64,000 bases of DNA from Pantoea dispersa (lineage in GTDB: Bacteria > Pseudomonadota > Gammaproteobacteria > Enterobacterales > Enterobacteriaceae): assembly GCF_014155765.1 (NCBI RefSeq), contig NZ_SCKT01000004.1:124001-188000 (forward strand), written 5' to 3'. The notes beneath the pieces are model-generated. The model was not told the DNA's origin. It saw only the letters and a program-made list of their open reading frames with translations, and did not search any database. Positions 36,569 through 45,051 of this stretch are shown here, one piece after another (position 1 is the first letter of the stretch; the number at the start of each line of letters is the position of its first letter). The translations under genes were made by a program, and so were the position numbers.

Positions 36569-36602
36569 GCGGCGCAATTTATTGCGCGATGAAGCGCGCC
36601 GC
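36569..36602. repeat. 34-bp dispersed palindromic repeat, copy B
   Basis: Same unit as 13813-13846 (31 of 34 identical). The arms extend here to GGCC...GGCC, giving a long hairpin between the GH4 and EIIC genes. Confidence 0.7.
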
Positions 36603-36633
36603 GATGGCCAGAATGCGGTTTGCGACAGGGATA

Positions 36634-37941
36634 TCACGCAAACTGCGGCAGCCACGGTTGATTCAGCGTCAGCACTTCGTCCAGCAGCGCTTCGGCGCTG
36701 GCGACATCGCCGACCAGCGGGTTGCCGACCAGCGCCAGCAGCGCGGCACCGCGATCGCCGTGCACCGCCGCGTCGATGGTCAATCGCTCGAAGGCTTTGA
36801 TCTGCTGCGTCAGCCCGTGCATCAGCGGTGGCAGCGCGCCAAACACCAGCGGGTGCGCGCCCTGCGCATCGACCACACAGTTCACTTCCACCACCGCGTC
36901 GTCCGGCAGACCGTGAATCGCCCCGCGGTTCTGGCAGTTCACCACCAGATTTTGCCCGCTATTGTTATGGATGGCGCTGATGAGCTCAACGGCCACTTCG
37001 GAGTAATATGCGCCGCCGCGAAAACTCAGCTGCTCCGGCTTGTGCGCCAGCTGCGGATCGGCATACAGTGCGAACAGCTCGGCTTCCACTTTCATCACCT
37101 GTTCGGCGCGCGTTCCGGCCTGGCCGTGCTGCGCTTTTTCCTGCTCTTCGGCCAGCATCTGCGGTGTTTGCCAGTAGTAGCGGTGATAAGGGCAGGGAAT
37201 CGCCTGCAGCGCGCGCAGAAACGCCGGCGACCACGGCATCTCTTTGATGTTATTCATGGTCAGCGACTGGCCTTCGCACAGCTGTTCGATCACCCCGGCG
37301 GTCACGTCCTCGCCGCGGCACAGCACCTGATGCACCCACACCAGATGATTCAGCCCGGCAAAGCGCAGCGCCACCTCGTCAAACGGCGCCTGTAACATGC
37401 CGGCAATCATATGGTGCATATTCACCGGCACGTTACACAGGCCGATGATCTTCGCGTTGCTGTAGCGCGCCACGGCTTCGGTAACGATGCCCGCTGGATT
37501 GGTAAAGTTGATGATGAAGGCGTCCGGCGCCAGCTGTTCCACTTTGCGCGCAATCTCCAGCATCACCGGAATGGTGCGCAGCGCTTTGGCGAAGCCGCCG
37601 ACGCCGGTGGTTTCCTGGCCGAGACGGCCATACTTCAGGCCCAGCCGTTCATCGGCGGCGCGTGCCGCCAGCTGGCCAACGCGCAGCTGTGTCAGCACAA
37701 AGCGCGCGCCGCGAATCGCCTCATCCAGCGCGAAATGCACGCTGACCTTAACCTGCTCCAGCCCGTTTTTTTGCAGCATGCGGCGCGTGAGATCGGCGAT
37801 GATCTGCACCTTTTCGCGTCCTGCCGCCACATCCACCAGCGCCAGTTCGGTTACCGGCAGCTGCGCATAACGGTTGATGATTCCCTCCACCAGCTCCGGC
37901 GAATAGCTGCTGCCGCCGCCAATGATTGCTATCTTAAGCAT
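36634..37941 (-). CDS. 6-phospho-beta-glucosidase, glycoside hydrolase family 4
   Basis: 435 aa from the ATG at 37941, with AGGAG upstream. An N-terminal Rossmann motif GGGSS (8-12) binds NAD. NFTNPAG (145-151), GLCNVP with C169, and HH at 176-177 are the GH4 metal and substrate residues; the family needs NAD and a divalent metal. It hydrolyses the phosphorylated disaccharide delivered by the PTS. Its start overlaps the EIIA 3' end by 8 bp. Confidence 0.9.
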   Translation of the reverse strand: MLKIAIIGGGSSYSPELVEGIINRYAQLPVTELALVDVAAGREKVQIIADLTRRMLQKNGLEQVKVSVHFALDEAIRGARFVLTQLRVGQLAARAADERLGLKYGRLGQETTGVGGFAKALRTIPVMLEIARKVEQLAPDAFIINFTNPAGIVTEAVARYSNAKIIGLCNVPVNMHHMIAGMLQAPFDEVALRFAGLNHLVWVHQVLCRGEDVTAGVIEQLCEGQSLTMNNIKEMPWSPAFLRALQAIPCPYHRYYWQTPQMLAEEQEKAQHGQAGTRAEQVMKVEAELFALYADPQLAHKPEQLSFRGGAYYSEVAVELISAIHNNSGQNLVVNCQNRGAIHGLPDDAVVEVNCVVDAQGAHPLVFGALPPLMHGLTQQIKAFERLTIDAAVHGDRGAALLALVGNPLVGDVASAEALLDEVLTLNQPWLPQFA

Positions 37942-38278
37942 CGTTTTCTCCTGCCGTGGTACGGCGATAGAGTTCAATGATTTCGCCCGCTAAATCCTGA
38001 ATCAGCATGGCGTTCATCAGGTGATCCTGGGCATGAACCAGAATCAGGGTAACCGGCAGCCGGCCGCTGCCTTCGTCCAGGCTAATCAGCGCCGTCTGCT
38101 GCTGGTGCGCGCTGCTCACGTTTTCCCGCGCCGCCGCCAGCTGCTGCTGTGCCGCATCAAACTGGCCGGCGCGCGCCAGCCGCAGGGCGCTGAGGGCGGC
38201 ACTACGCGCAGCACCGGCCTGCACCAGCAGCAGCATGATCTCCTCTTCCGGAACCACCATTACGTCATCTTCAGGCAT
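37934..38278 (-). CDS. celC: PTS lactose/cellobiose EIIA
   Basis: 114 aa from the ATG at 38278 (GGGAG upstream). It is an all-helical EIIA of the Lac family; the phospho-accepting His is in LILVHAQDHLM, and SAALSALRLARAGQFDAA matches the first helices. It transfers phosphate from HPr to the EIIB. Confidence 0.88.
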   Translation of the reverse strand: MPEDDVMVVPEEEIMLLLVQAGAARSAALSALRLARAGQFDAAQQQLAAARENVSSAHQQQTALISLDEGSGRLPVTLILVHAQDHLMNAMLIQDLAGEIIELYRRTTAGENDA

Positions 38279-38337
38279 GCAGAATCTCCCACAGCGCAAC
38301 GCCGTGTGTTATCAGTCAGATTGGGGGAAACGAAGAA

Positions 38338-38643
38338 TCAGGAAGCGCGCAGCGCCAGCGCTTTATCCAGCACCTGTTCGCCGCGCATCATGCCGTAATC
38401 CATCATGTCGATAACGGCGACCGCCTTGCCCTGCGGGGCCGCGATGGCGGTGAGACGGGCAGCTTCAAACTGCACCTGCGGGCCGAGCAGCACCACGTCT
38501 GCGTCCGGCAGGATGCGTTCGAAGTCTGCCACCGGCACGGCCTGGATATCGATCGCCAGCCCGCGGCCCTGAGCGGCGCTCTGCATTTTATTCACCAGCA
38601 TGCTGGTGGACATACCGGCAGCACAGCAAAGTACGATGCGCAT
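38338..38643 (-). CDS. celA: PTS lactose/cellobiose EIIB
   Basis: 101 aa. A P-loop-like N-terminus MRIVLCCAAGMSTSMLV with the phospho-cysteine (C6/C7), and VLLGPQVQF in the middle. It is first gene of the EIIB-EIIA-GH4-EIIC operon. A GAGG Shine-Dalgarno lies before the ATG, and palindromic operators upstream are shared with the divergent regulator. Confidence 0.9.
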   Translation of the reverse strand: MRIVLCCAAGMSTSMLVNKMQSAAQGRGLAIDIQAVPVADFERILPDADVVLLGPQVQFEAARLTAIAAPQGKAVAVIDMMDYGMMRGEQVLDKALALRAS

Positions 38644-38779
38644 AATTTATCCTCGTGTGAATTGACTCCGGCATTTAAGACCTGTCTCATCCGGAGTGTA
38701 AATACCCTGCGGCCAGAGGATTTTGTGATGAAGAGGGTTTAAAGTGTTTAAAATCAGAGCATTAATCACAAAATGCATA

Positions 38780-38794
38780 TGAAAATAATTTTCA
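38780..38794. promoter_or_regulatory. RpiR-type operator 1
   Basis: TGAAAATAATTTTCA, a near-perfect 15-bp palindrome in the PTS/regulator divergent promoter; paired with the site at 38881. Confidence 0.65.
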
Positions 38795-38880
38795 GTGATG
38801 TGATCGTGACGATGATTTTTCGCTTTATTCTGTATCATTCTAGGAAATTTCACTGCGAAAAAGTGAAAAAAATATCACAA

Positions 38881-38895
38881 TGAAAAATATTTTCA
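38881..38895. promoter_or_regulatory. RpiR-type operator 2
   Basis: TGAAAAATATTTTCA, extending to a 17-bp palindrome at 38880-38896. It starts 101 bp after operator 1 and lies just before the regulator gene, suggesting looping and autoregulation. Confidence 0.65.
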
Positions 38896-38934
38896 TGCAT
38901 CATGAGAGTTCGTTACCGGAGATGTGATGAGCTA

Positions 38935-39879
38935 ATGGATATTGTCTGGCAACTGCAGCAGCAGTCGGCGCGCTTTGATGCGCAGGAATCAAAGCTGGCG
39001 CGATTTATTCTGGATAACCTGCACGCCAGCGCGCAGGCCACCATGGAGAGTCTGGCGGCGCAGGCGGGTGTCAGCCCGGCTGTACTCCAGCGCTTTGCTG
39101 CCTCGGCGGGCTACCGCGATCTGGATGATTTTCTGCACCAGGTGCGCCAGGCCGGCCAGCAGGAAAGTGTGTTTATGACGGTGATTCGTCAGCGGCAGGC
39201 TTCGCTCAGCCAGCAGGAGCAGCGGGTGGCGCGCGCCATCCTGCGTGACGCCGCGTTCGCGGCCTCGGCCACCATTGAACAACTGGCCAGCCGGGCGGAA
39301 GTCAGTGCGGCGACCATTACCCGCTTTGCCCGTTCGGTCGGCTGCGACGATATTCGCGATCTGCGTATGCGGCTGGCACGCGCCAGCGCCGAACCGGCTA
39401 CTGCCAGCCACGGTGCGGTGCCGCAGTTGGTGAGTCTGCATCAGGCGCTGACCCAGCAGTGGCAGCAGTTGGATGACAGCCGCTGGCAGCAGGCGGCGCA
39501 GGCGCTGCGTCAGGCACGCAGCGTGTTGCTGATCGGTGCCGCCGGCCAGCACACGCCGCTGGTGGCGGAAGTGCAGCAGCGGTTGAGTGAAGCCGGGCTG
39601 GCGCTGGCGTGGATCCAGGACGACAACCTGCTGCGTCTGACGCTCAGCCGTTTGCAGCCGGACGATCTGCTGCTGATCCTCGCGCCGGACACCATCAACA
39701 GCAGCGTGCTCAGCGCGGTGCATCACGCTCACATCCAGCAGACCCCAGTGATGGCGCTGTGCCCGGCGGCGCTGGATCTCGCCAGCCAGGCCAACTACTG
39801 GCTGCCGCTGCCGGATGCAGCACCGGCGCGGCGCTATGGCATCCTGCTGGCGCTGGACCGGCTGGCGGCGGCGCTGTAA
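38935..39879 (+). CDS. RpiR/MurR family regulator with two tandem HTH domains
   Basis: 314 aa from the ATG at 38935; an in-frame ATG at 38902 has no Shine-Dalgarno, so the start is uncertain. Two RpiR-type HTH domains lie in a row: about residues 13-70 (KLARFILDNLHASAQATMES...VLQRFAASAGY) and 90-148 (RVARAILRDAAFAASATIEQ...ITRFARSVGC). A SIS sugar-phosphate-binding domain follows (about 185-300). Ordinary family members have one HTH. It is divergent from the PTS operon, whose product sugar-phosphate is the likely ligand. Confidence 0.85.
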   Translation: MDIVWQLQQQSARFDAQESKLARFILDNLHASAQATMESLAAQAGVSPAVLQRFAASAGYRDLDDFLHQVRQAGQQESVFMTVIRQRQASLSQQEQRVARAILRDAAFAASATIEQLASRAEVSAATITRFARSVGCDDIRDLRMRLARASAEPATASHGAVPQLVSLHQALTQQWQQLDDSRWQQAAQALRQARSVLLIGAAGQHTPLVAEVQQRLSEAGLALAWIQDDNLLRLTLSRLQPDDLLLILAPDTINSSVLSAVHHAHIQQTPVMALCPAALDLASQANYWLPLPDAAPARRYGILLALDRLAAAL

Positions 39880-39895
39880 CACCCCGGCTTTCGAC

Positions 39896-40984
39896 TCAGG
39901 CGGTTGCCGCCACCTGAGATTTGGCTTCAATAAACTGCACCAGCGCGCGCGTCACGTCAGCGGTGGTGGCGCTGCCGCCGACGTCCGGCGTCAGAATGCC
40001 CGCCGCGCACACGTGCTCAATGCCCTGCATTATCAGCGCGGCCGCGTTGCGCTCGCCCAGATGTTCCAGCATCTGCACCGCGGTCCAGAAGGTGGCGATC
40101 GGGTTAGCGATGCCTTTGCCGGTGATATCAAATGCCGAGCCGTGAATCGGTTCGAACATCGACGGAAAGCGCCGCTCCGGATCGATATTGGCGGTTGGCG
40201 CGACGCCGAGACTGCCGGCCAGCGCGCCGGCGAGGTCGGAGAGAATATCCGCATGCAGGTTAGTGGCGACAATGGTATCCAGCGATTGCGGGTGCAGCGT
40301 CATGCGGTGCGTCATGGCATCCACCAGCATCTTGTCCCACTGCACATCCGGAAACTCCTGCGCCACTTCCGCCGCAATTTCATCCCACATCACCATGCCG
40401 TGCCGCTGGGCATTGGATTTGGTCACCACCGTCAGCAGTTTGCGCGGCCGCGACTGCGCCAGTTTAAAGGCGTAGCGCATGATGCGCGTCACGCCGACGC
40501 GGGTAAAAATCGCCACTTCAGTGCCCACCTCTTCTGGCAGGCCGCGGTGCGCACGGCCGCCGTTGCCGGAGTATTCCCCTTCCGAGTTCTCGCGCACGAT
40601 TACCCAGTCAAGATCGCCCGGTCCACGGTTGCGCAGCGGCGAGGTCACGCCCGGCAGAATTTTGGTAGGCCGCACGTTGGCGTACTGATCGAAGCCCTGA
40701 CAAATCGGCAGGCGCAGCCCCCATAGCGTGATGTGATCCGGCACGTCCGGCGCGCCCACCGCGCCAAAGTAGATGGCATCAAACTGCTTCAGCATCTGCA
40801 GGCCATCTTCCGGCATCATCACGCCGTGCTGTTTGTAGTAATCCGAGCCCCAGTCAAAGGTCTGCACGTCAAACTTTAGCTGTTCATCGTGCTGCGTCAG
40901 CGCCTGCAGCACCTCAACGCCAGCCGAAATCACTTCCGGGCCAATACCGTCTGCCGGAATCGCGGCAATTTTGTAGTTACGCAT
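39896..40984 (-). CDS. ttuC: Tartrate dehydrogenase / D-malate dehydrogenase (TtuC/DmlA family)
   Basis: 362 aa (E. coli DmlA 361). It is an isopropylmalate-dehydrogenase-fold beta-decarboxylating enzyme: IPADGIGPEV nucleotide-fold start, RENSEGEYSG (substrate helix), TKSN, NLHADILSDL metal Asp residues, and EPIHGSAFDI. It uses NAD and Mn to oxidise tartrate or D-malate. It lies downstream of an MFS anion transporter and a divergent LysR regulator. Tartrate versus D-malate cannot be decided from sequence. Confidence 0.85.
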   Translation of the reverse strand: MRNYKIAAIPADGIGPEVISAGVEVLQALTQHDEQLKFDVQTFDWGSDYYKQHGVMMPEDGLQMLKQFDAIYFGAVGAPDVPDHITLWGLRLPICQGFDQYANVRPTKILPGVTSPLRNRGPGDLDWVIVRENSEGEYSGNGGRAHRGLPEEVGTEVAIFTRVGVTRIMRYAFKLAQSRPRKLLTVVTKSNAQRHGMVMWDEIAAEVAQEFPDVQWDKMLVDAMTHRMTLHPQSLDTIVATNLHADILSDLAGALAGSLGVAPTANIDPERRFPSMFEPIHGSAFDITGKGIANPIATFWTAVQMLEHLGERNAAALIMQGIEHVCAAGILTPDVGGSATTADVTRALVQFIEAKSQVAATA

Positions 40985-41000
40985 AGTGTTCTCCAGTCAA

Positions 41001-42311
41001 TTAATGGGTATGAGGATGAGGCAGATCGGCGCTTTGCGGTTTTGGCGTGTGCGCGGCGAGAATCAGCACGATGAGCGCGGACAACGCCAGCAGCGCGGCG
41101 ACGAAATAGAGTCCCCAGGTGTAGCTGCCGGTTTGCTGGCGGATCACGCCAATCATCATCGGGCCGACAAAACCGCCGAGGTTGCCGATGGAATTAATGG
41201 TGGCGATGCCGGCGGCTGCGGCCGGCCCGCTGAGAAACAGCGTCGGCATGCTCCACAGCGGCGGCTTGGAGGCGCTGATGCCGACCGTGACCAGCGTCAG
41301 CGCAATAATCACCGCCAGCAGCGTGCTGACGTTACCGGCATAAATCAGCCCGGCGGCAGCGAGTAAACAGGCGCCAATGACGTGCCAGCTGCGCTCGCCA
41401 CGACGATCGGAGTGACGTGCCCACAGGATCATGCCGATCACGCCGATCACCGCCGGGAAAGCGTTGAGGAAGCCGATTTCCAGCGAGGAGGCGCCGAAGC
41501 TGCGGATGATTTGCGGTGACCAGATCCCCAGCGTGTACAGCCCGGCCGACGTGCCGAAGTACACCAGCGCCAGGGCCAGTACGCGCTTGTCCGCCAGCCC
41601 GCGCCAGGCGCTGCTGTGGCCGTGCTGCGTCGACCGTGCCTGCTCTTCAGCCTGCATGGTCTCCTGCAGCCAGCGCCGCTCCTCTGCGTTCAGCCATTTA
41701 GCCTGCGCCGGACGGTCGGTGAGGAAAAACAGCACCACGATGCCCAGCAGTAACGCCGGAATTGCCTCTAACACGAACATCCACTGCCAGCCGGCGTAGC
41801 CCAGCAGACCGTGCATCTCCAGCAGCGCTGCAGAGACCGGCGAGCCGAGCGCGGTAGAGAGCGGGGCGGCGGCCATGAAGATGGCGGTAACCTGCGCGCG
41901 CTTCGCCGCCGGAAACCAGTAGCTGAGGTAGAGAATGATGCCAGGGAAGAAACCGGCTTCCGCCACGCCGAGCAGAAAGCGCAGGACGTAGAAGCTGGTG
42001 GTGCCCTGCACCAGCGCCATGCAGCCAGAGACCAATCCCCAGCTGATCATCACGCGGGCGATCCAGATGCGTGCGCCCACTTTGTGCAAAATTAAATTCG
42101 ACGGGACTTCAAACAGAAAATAGCCGAGGAAAAAGATCCCGGCGCCAAAACCAAATACCGTGGGCGAGAAACCTAAATCCTGATTCATGGTTAACGCGGC
42201 AAAACCAATATTGACGCGATCGAGAAACGCGATGAAATAGAGCAGCATGATGAAGGGCACAATGCGCAACGTCACTTTACGCATCACCCTTTTTTCGAGG
42301 TGAGAGTTCAT
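41001..42311 (-). CDS. ttuB: MFS transporter of the anion:cation symporter family (tartrate-type)
   Basis: 436 aa from the ATG at 42311, with GGAG 10 nt upstream; the longer frame would extend into the promoter. About 12 transmembrane helices; ACS signatures LDRVNIGFAAL and GYFLFEVPSNLILHKVGAR. Probably imports the substrate of the adjacent dehydrogenase, 16 bp downstream in the same operon. Histidine-rich tail PHPHTH. Confidence 0.82.
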   Translation of the reverse strand: MNSHLEKRVMRKVTLRIVPFIMLLYFIAFLDRVNIGFAALTMNQDLGFSPTVFGFGAGIFFLGYFLFEVPSNLILHKVGARIWIARVMISWGLVSGCMALVQGTTSFYVLRFLLGVAEAGFFPGIILYLSYWFPAAKRAQVTAIFMAAAPLSTALGSPVSAALLEMHGLLGYAGWQWMFVLEAIPALLLGIVVLFFLTDRPAQAKWLNAEERRWLQETMQAEEQARSTQHGHSSAWRGLADKRVLALALVYFGTSAGLYTLGIWSPQIIRSFGASSLEIGFLNAFPAVIGVIGMILWARHSDRRGERSWHVIGACLLAAAGLIYAGNVSTLLAVIIALTLVTVGISASKPPLWSMPTLFLSGPAAAAGIATINSIGNLGGFVGPMMIGVIRQQTGSYTWGLYFVAALLALSALIVLILAAHTPKPQSADLPHPHTH

Positions 42312-42400
42312 ATTAAAGTGCTCCAGATTGTGTAGGGTAGTATTATTTTCTGGTTGTCGAATGCAGTATGCAGATTTGTATTGCGCGATCATCAGGCGTG

Positions 42401-42425
42401 GATTATATAAACTATTTGAATAATC
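42401..42425. promoter_or_regulatory. LysR-type dyad operator
   Basis: A 25-bp dyad: GATTAT...ATAATC outer arms and AAA/TTT inner arms around a CTA centre, ending 16 bp before the LysR start in the divergent promoter with the transporter. Confidence 0.55.
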
Positions 42426-42441
42426 GTGCGGTGAGGGAAAT

Positions 42442-43350
42442 GTGGATATAAATCAATTGCGTTGTTTTGTCGCGGTGGGTAAAGAACTGCATTTCGGCCG
42501 GGCGGCACAAAGTATGGAAATGATGCCTGCATCACTTTCCCGCTTTATTCGCCTGCTGGAAGAGGATCTGGGCGTGCGCCTGTTAAACCGCTCAACGCGC
42601 AATGTTTCATTAACCGCCGAGGGAGCCTTGTTTTTTGACGAAGCGGGAAAACTGATCGATCAGTTTGATGCGCTGGCGCTGCGTTTTAAAGGCGGATTAA
42701 AAGATGAACGCCGGACATTACGCATTGGCGCTATCGATAGCGCCGCGCGCGGTTTAGTTCCGGCACTGCTGAATTTATTTGTGCCGCGTAATCCGCTGAG
42801 CGATATCCATATTATCGAAGATAAAACCCTTAACCTGATTCCCAAATTAAAATCCGGCTGGCTGGATATGATTATTATCCGCGCGCCGCAGCGCATGGAT
42901 GCGTCACTGGCGCTGCGTTTTATTACCCGCGAAAGTTGCGTGCTGGCAGTGCCGCTGACGCATCCGCTGGCGGATAAAGCGCAGGTGACGGTGGCAGATT
43001 TTCAGCATGAAGCCATGATCATTCCCGACCGCCGCACCCGACCGCACAGCCACGATCTCACCATCAGCCTGTTTAAGCAGGCCGGCCTGACGCCACATAT
43101 CGCGCAATATGCCGAAGAGAAGCAAACCATTCTCAGCCTGGTGTCCGCCGGCCTCGGTCTGGCGGTGGTGCCAGCCTCTTATCGCACCATGAACAGCGAC
43201 AGCGTGCGCTATATCGCGCTGACGTTACCTGAGCAGATCAAAGGCTTGCCGCTGAGTATTGCGTGGCAGAAGGGCAACGAAGATCCGCTGTTGCGTGAAA
43301 TGCTGCGTCTGCTGCATGACCACCGGCAGGAATTGATCGACAGGCTGTGA
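42442..43350 (+). CDS. LysR family regulator of the tartrate/malate genes
   Basis: 302 aa from a GTG at 42442. N-terminal winged HTH (MDINQLRCFVAVGKELHFGRAAQSMEMMPASLSRFI region) and a type-2 periplasmic-binding effector domain (SAGLGLAVVPASY). Divergent from the MFS/dehydrogenase operon, so it most likely activates it in response to the dicarboxylate and represses itself. Confidence 0.88.
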   Translation: MDINQLRCFVAVGKELHFGRAAQSMEMMPASLSRFIRLLEEDLGVRLLNRSTRNVSLTAEGALFFDEAGKLIDQFDALALRFKGGLKDERRTLRIGAIDSAARGLVPALLNLFVPRNPLSDIHIIEDKTLNLIPKLKSGWLDMIIIRAPQRMDASLALRFITRESCVLAVPLTHPLADKAQVTVADFQHEAMIIPDRRTRPHSHDLTISLFKQAGLTPHIAQYAEEKQTILSLVSAGLGLAVVPASYRTMNSDSVRYIALTLPEQIKGLPLSIAWQKGNEDPLLREMLRLLHDHRQELIDRL

Positions 43351-43386
43351 GGCTGCGCCAGAACGCGCGCTGACGTTCTGTTTATT

Positions 43387-43421
43387 ACTTTCATTCTGCA
43401 AGTGACTTGCAAAATGAAAGT
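43387..43421. promoter_or_regulatory. 35-bp near-perfect dyad upstream of hxlR-type gene
   Basis: Outer arms ACTTTCATT/AATGAAAGT and an inner perfect palindrome TGCAAGTGACTTGCA (43397-43411); only one arm pair mismatches. It lies 48 bp before the HxlR ATG and probably is its operator. Confidence 0.7.
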
Positions 43422-43468
43422 TACCCTGCCACAGTATCCCGCATCGACTTCACATCGGGAACTGGCCC

Positions 43469-44014
43469 ATGAAAAACCAACCTCTGTGTAATATGCCGTG
43501 CCCTATCGCACGCAGCCTTGGACGCGTCGGCGACGGCTGGAGCATGCTGATCATGCGCGATGCGCTGGCCGGCTTTACCCGCTTTGATGAATTTCAGAAA
43601 AGCAGCGGCGTGGCGCCCAATATTCTGTCGCGCCGGCTGAAAGAACTGGTGGAGGATGGATTGCTGGAAAAGGTGTGTTACAGCGACGCTCCGGCACGCT
43701 ACGAGTACCAGCTCACTGCGGCGGGCCGCGATTTTCGCACGGTAATACTGGCGCTGGCCGAGTGGGGCAGCACCCACTTTTCACCGGAAGGGCGGCAGAT
43801 GCAGCTGGTTGAAAGCGCCACTCAGCGCCCGGTGACGCCGCAAATGGTCGACAGCGCCACCGGCCAGCCGCTCTCCAGTGACAAATACCAGATGGTGCCT
43901 GGCCCGGCGGCCACCCCGATGATGCACTATCGCCAGCAGTATCTGGCGAGAAAGCGCGCAGGCGATACGGCGCAAAAATTCGCCCCGCAGACGGTGGCCG
44001 GGAACGAACCATGA
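43469..44014 (+). CDS. HxlR family transcriptional regulator
   Basis: 181 aa. Winged-helix HxlR domain (about 8-105): NMPCPIARSLGRVGDGWSML start and ILSRRLKELVEDGLLEK recognition region, with Cys8 and Cys12 as possible redox sensors; the C-terminal 70 residues are unusual for the family. Its stop overlaps the membrane-fusion gene by 4 bp, so regulator and efflux pump form one operon, likely autorepressed through the 35-bp dyad. Confidence 0.88.
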   Translation: MKNQPLCNMPCPIARSLGRVGDGWSMLIMRDALAGFTRFDEFQKSSGVAPNILSRRLKELVEDGLLEKVCYSDAPARYEYQLTAAGRDFRTVILALAEWGSTHFSPEGRQMQLVESATQRPVTPQMVDSATGQPLSSDKYQMVPGPAATPMMHYRQQYLARKRAGDTAQKFAPQTVAGNEP

Positions 44015-45051
44015 GCCTGACGCGGAAAAAAGCGGCACTGCTGCTGATGCTGGCCTGCGGCGGCGTGGCGCTGGCAGGCTATGGCTATTACTGGTGGCAC
44101 AGCGCGCGCTTTATGCCTTCGACCGATGATGCTTACGTCGGCGCGGATATCAGTGCGATTTCGGCCAAAGTGTCCGGCTATGTCCAGACCCTTGCAGTGC
44201 AGGATAATGCGGCGGTTAAAAAGGGCGACCTGCTGGTGCAACTGGATAACCGCGACTATCGGGCGGCGGTTGACCGTGCGGCGGGCGAAGTCGCCGCGCA
44301 GCAGGCGGCGCTGCAGGATATTGCCGCCACGCGCCAGCTCCAGCTGGCCACCATCGACGGCGCGCGTGCTGCGCTGCTGGCGGCGCAGGCGGTAACGCAG
44401 AAAACCACCGCCGACCAGCGCCGCTATGACGCGCTGGTGAGCAGCGCTGCGGTGTCGCAGCAGATTCGCGATCATGCGCAGGCCGATTACCATCAGGCGC
44501 TGGCGCAGGAGGGCAAAACCCGTGCCGATCGCGCGGTCGCCGAACGTCAGCTGCAGGTGCTTGATGCGCGCGAGCAGCAGACGCACGCCGCGCTGGCACA
44601 GGCGCAGGCCGACCTGGCACTGGCACAGCTCAATCTGGAATACACCGCTATCCGCGCGCCGTTTGATGGCGTGATCGGCAATCGCCGCGCCTGGGCCGGT
44701 TCGTATGTCAGCAGCGGCACGCAACTCCTGTCGCTGGTGCCGGCGCAGGGGCTGTGGATTGACGCCAACTTTAAAGAGAGCCAGCTGGCGCACATGCGGC
44801 CAGGCCAGACGGCAACGATTGTCGCGGACGTGCTGCCAGGCCGCACCTTCAGCGGGCACGTCGCCAGCCTGTCGCCGGCCACCGGCTCGCGCTTCAGCAT
44901 TCTGCCGGCGGAAAACGCCACCGGTAACTTCACTAAAATCGTCCAGCGCGTGCCGGTGCGCATTGCGCTGGACGGCGATGCGGCCACGCTCGGGCTGTTG
45001 CGTCCGGGGCTGTCGGTAACCGTTACCGTCGATGAGCGCAGCGCGCGATGA
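44011..45051 (+). CDS. HlyD/EmrA family membrane fusion protein
   Basis: 346 aa. One N-terminal membrane helix (about 8-26), then a periplasmic adaptor with a STDDAYVGADISAISAKVSG barrel-start, biotinyl-lipoyl halves, a helical hairpin (about 95-205), and LEYTAIRAPFDGVIGNRRA. It links the EmrB-like pump to an outer-membrane channel. ATGA overlaps on both sides indicate tight translational coupling. Confidence 0.9.
   Translation: MSLTRKKAALLLMLACGGVALAGYGYYWWHSARFMPSTDDAYVGADISAISAKVSGYVQTLAVQDNAAVKKGDLLVQLDNRDYRAAVDRAAGEVAAQQAALQDIAATRQLQLATIDGARAALLAAQAVTQKTTADQRRYDALVSSAAVSQQIRDHAQADYHQALAQEGKTRADRAVAERQLQVLDAREQQTHAALAQAQADLALAQLNLEYTAIRAPFDGVIGNRRAWAGSYVSSGTQLLSLVPAQGLWIDANFKESQLAHMRPGQTATIVADVLPGRTFSGHVASLSPATGSRFSILPAENATGNFTKIVQRVPVRIALDGDAATLGLLRPGLSVTVTVDERSAR

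Noticed and set aside
35980-37395. 471-codon plus-strand ORF opposite the PTS EIIC and GH4 genes
   Set aside because: Spans two well-identified genes and their gap in antisense; biased residue content.
43397-43411. Palindrome considered as a terminator of the LysR gene
   Set aside because: No T run on either side and its extended symmetry and position before the HxlR start fit an operator better.
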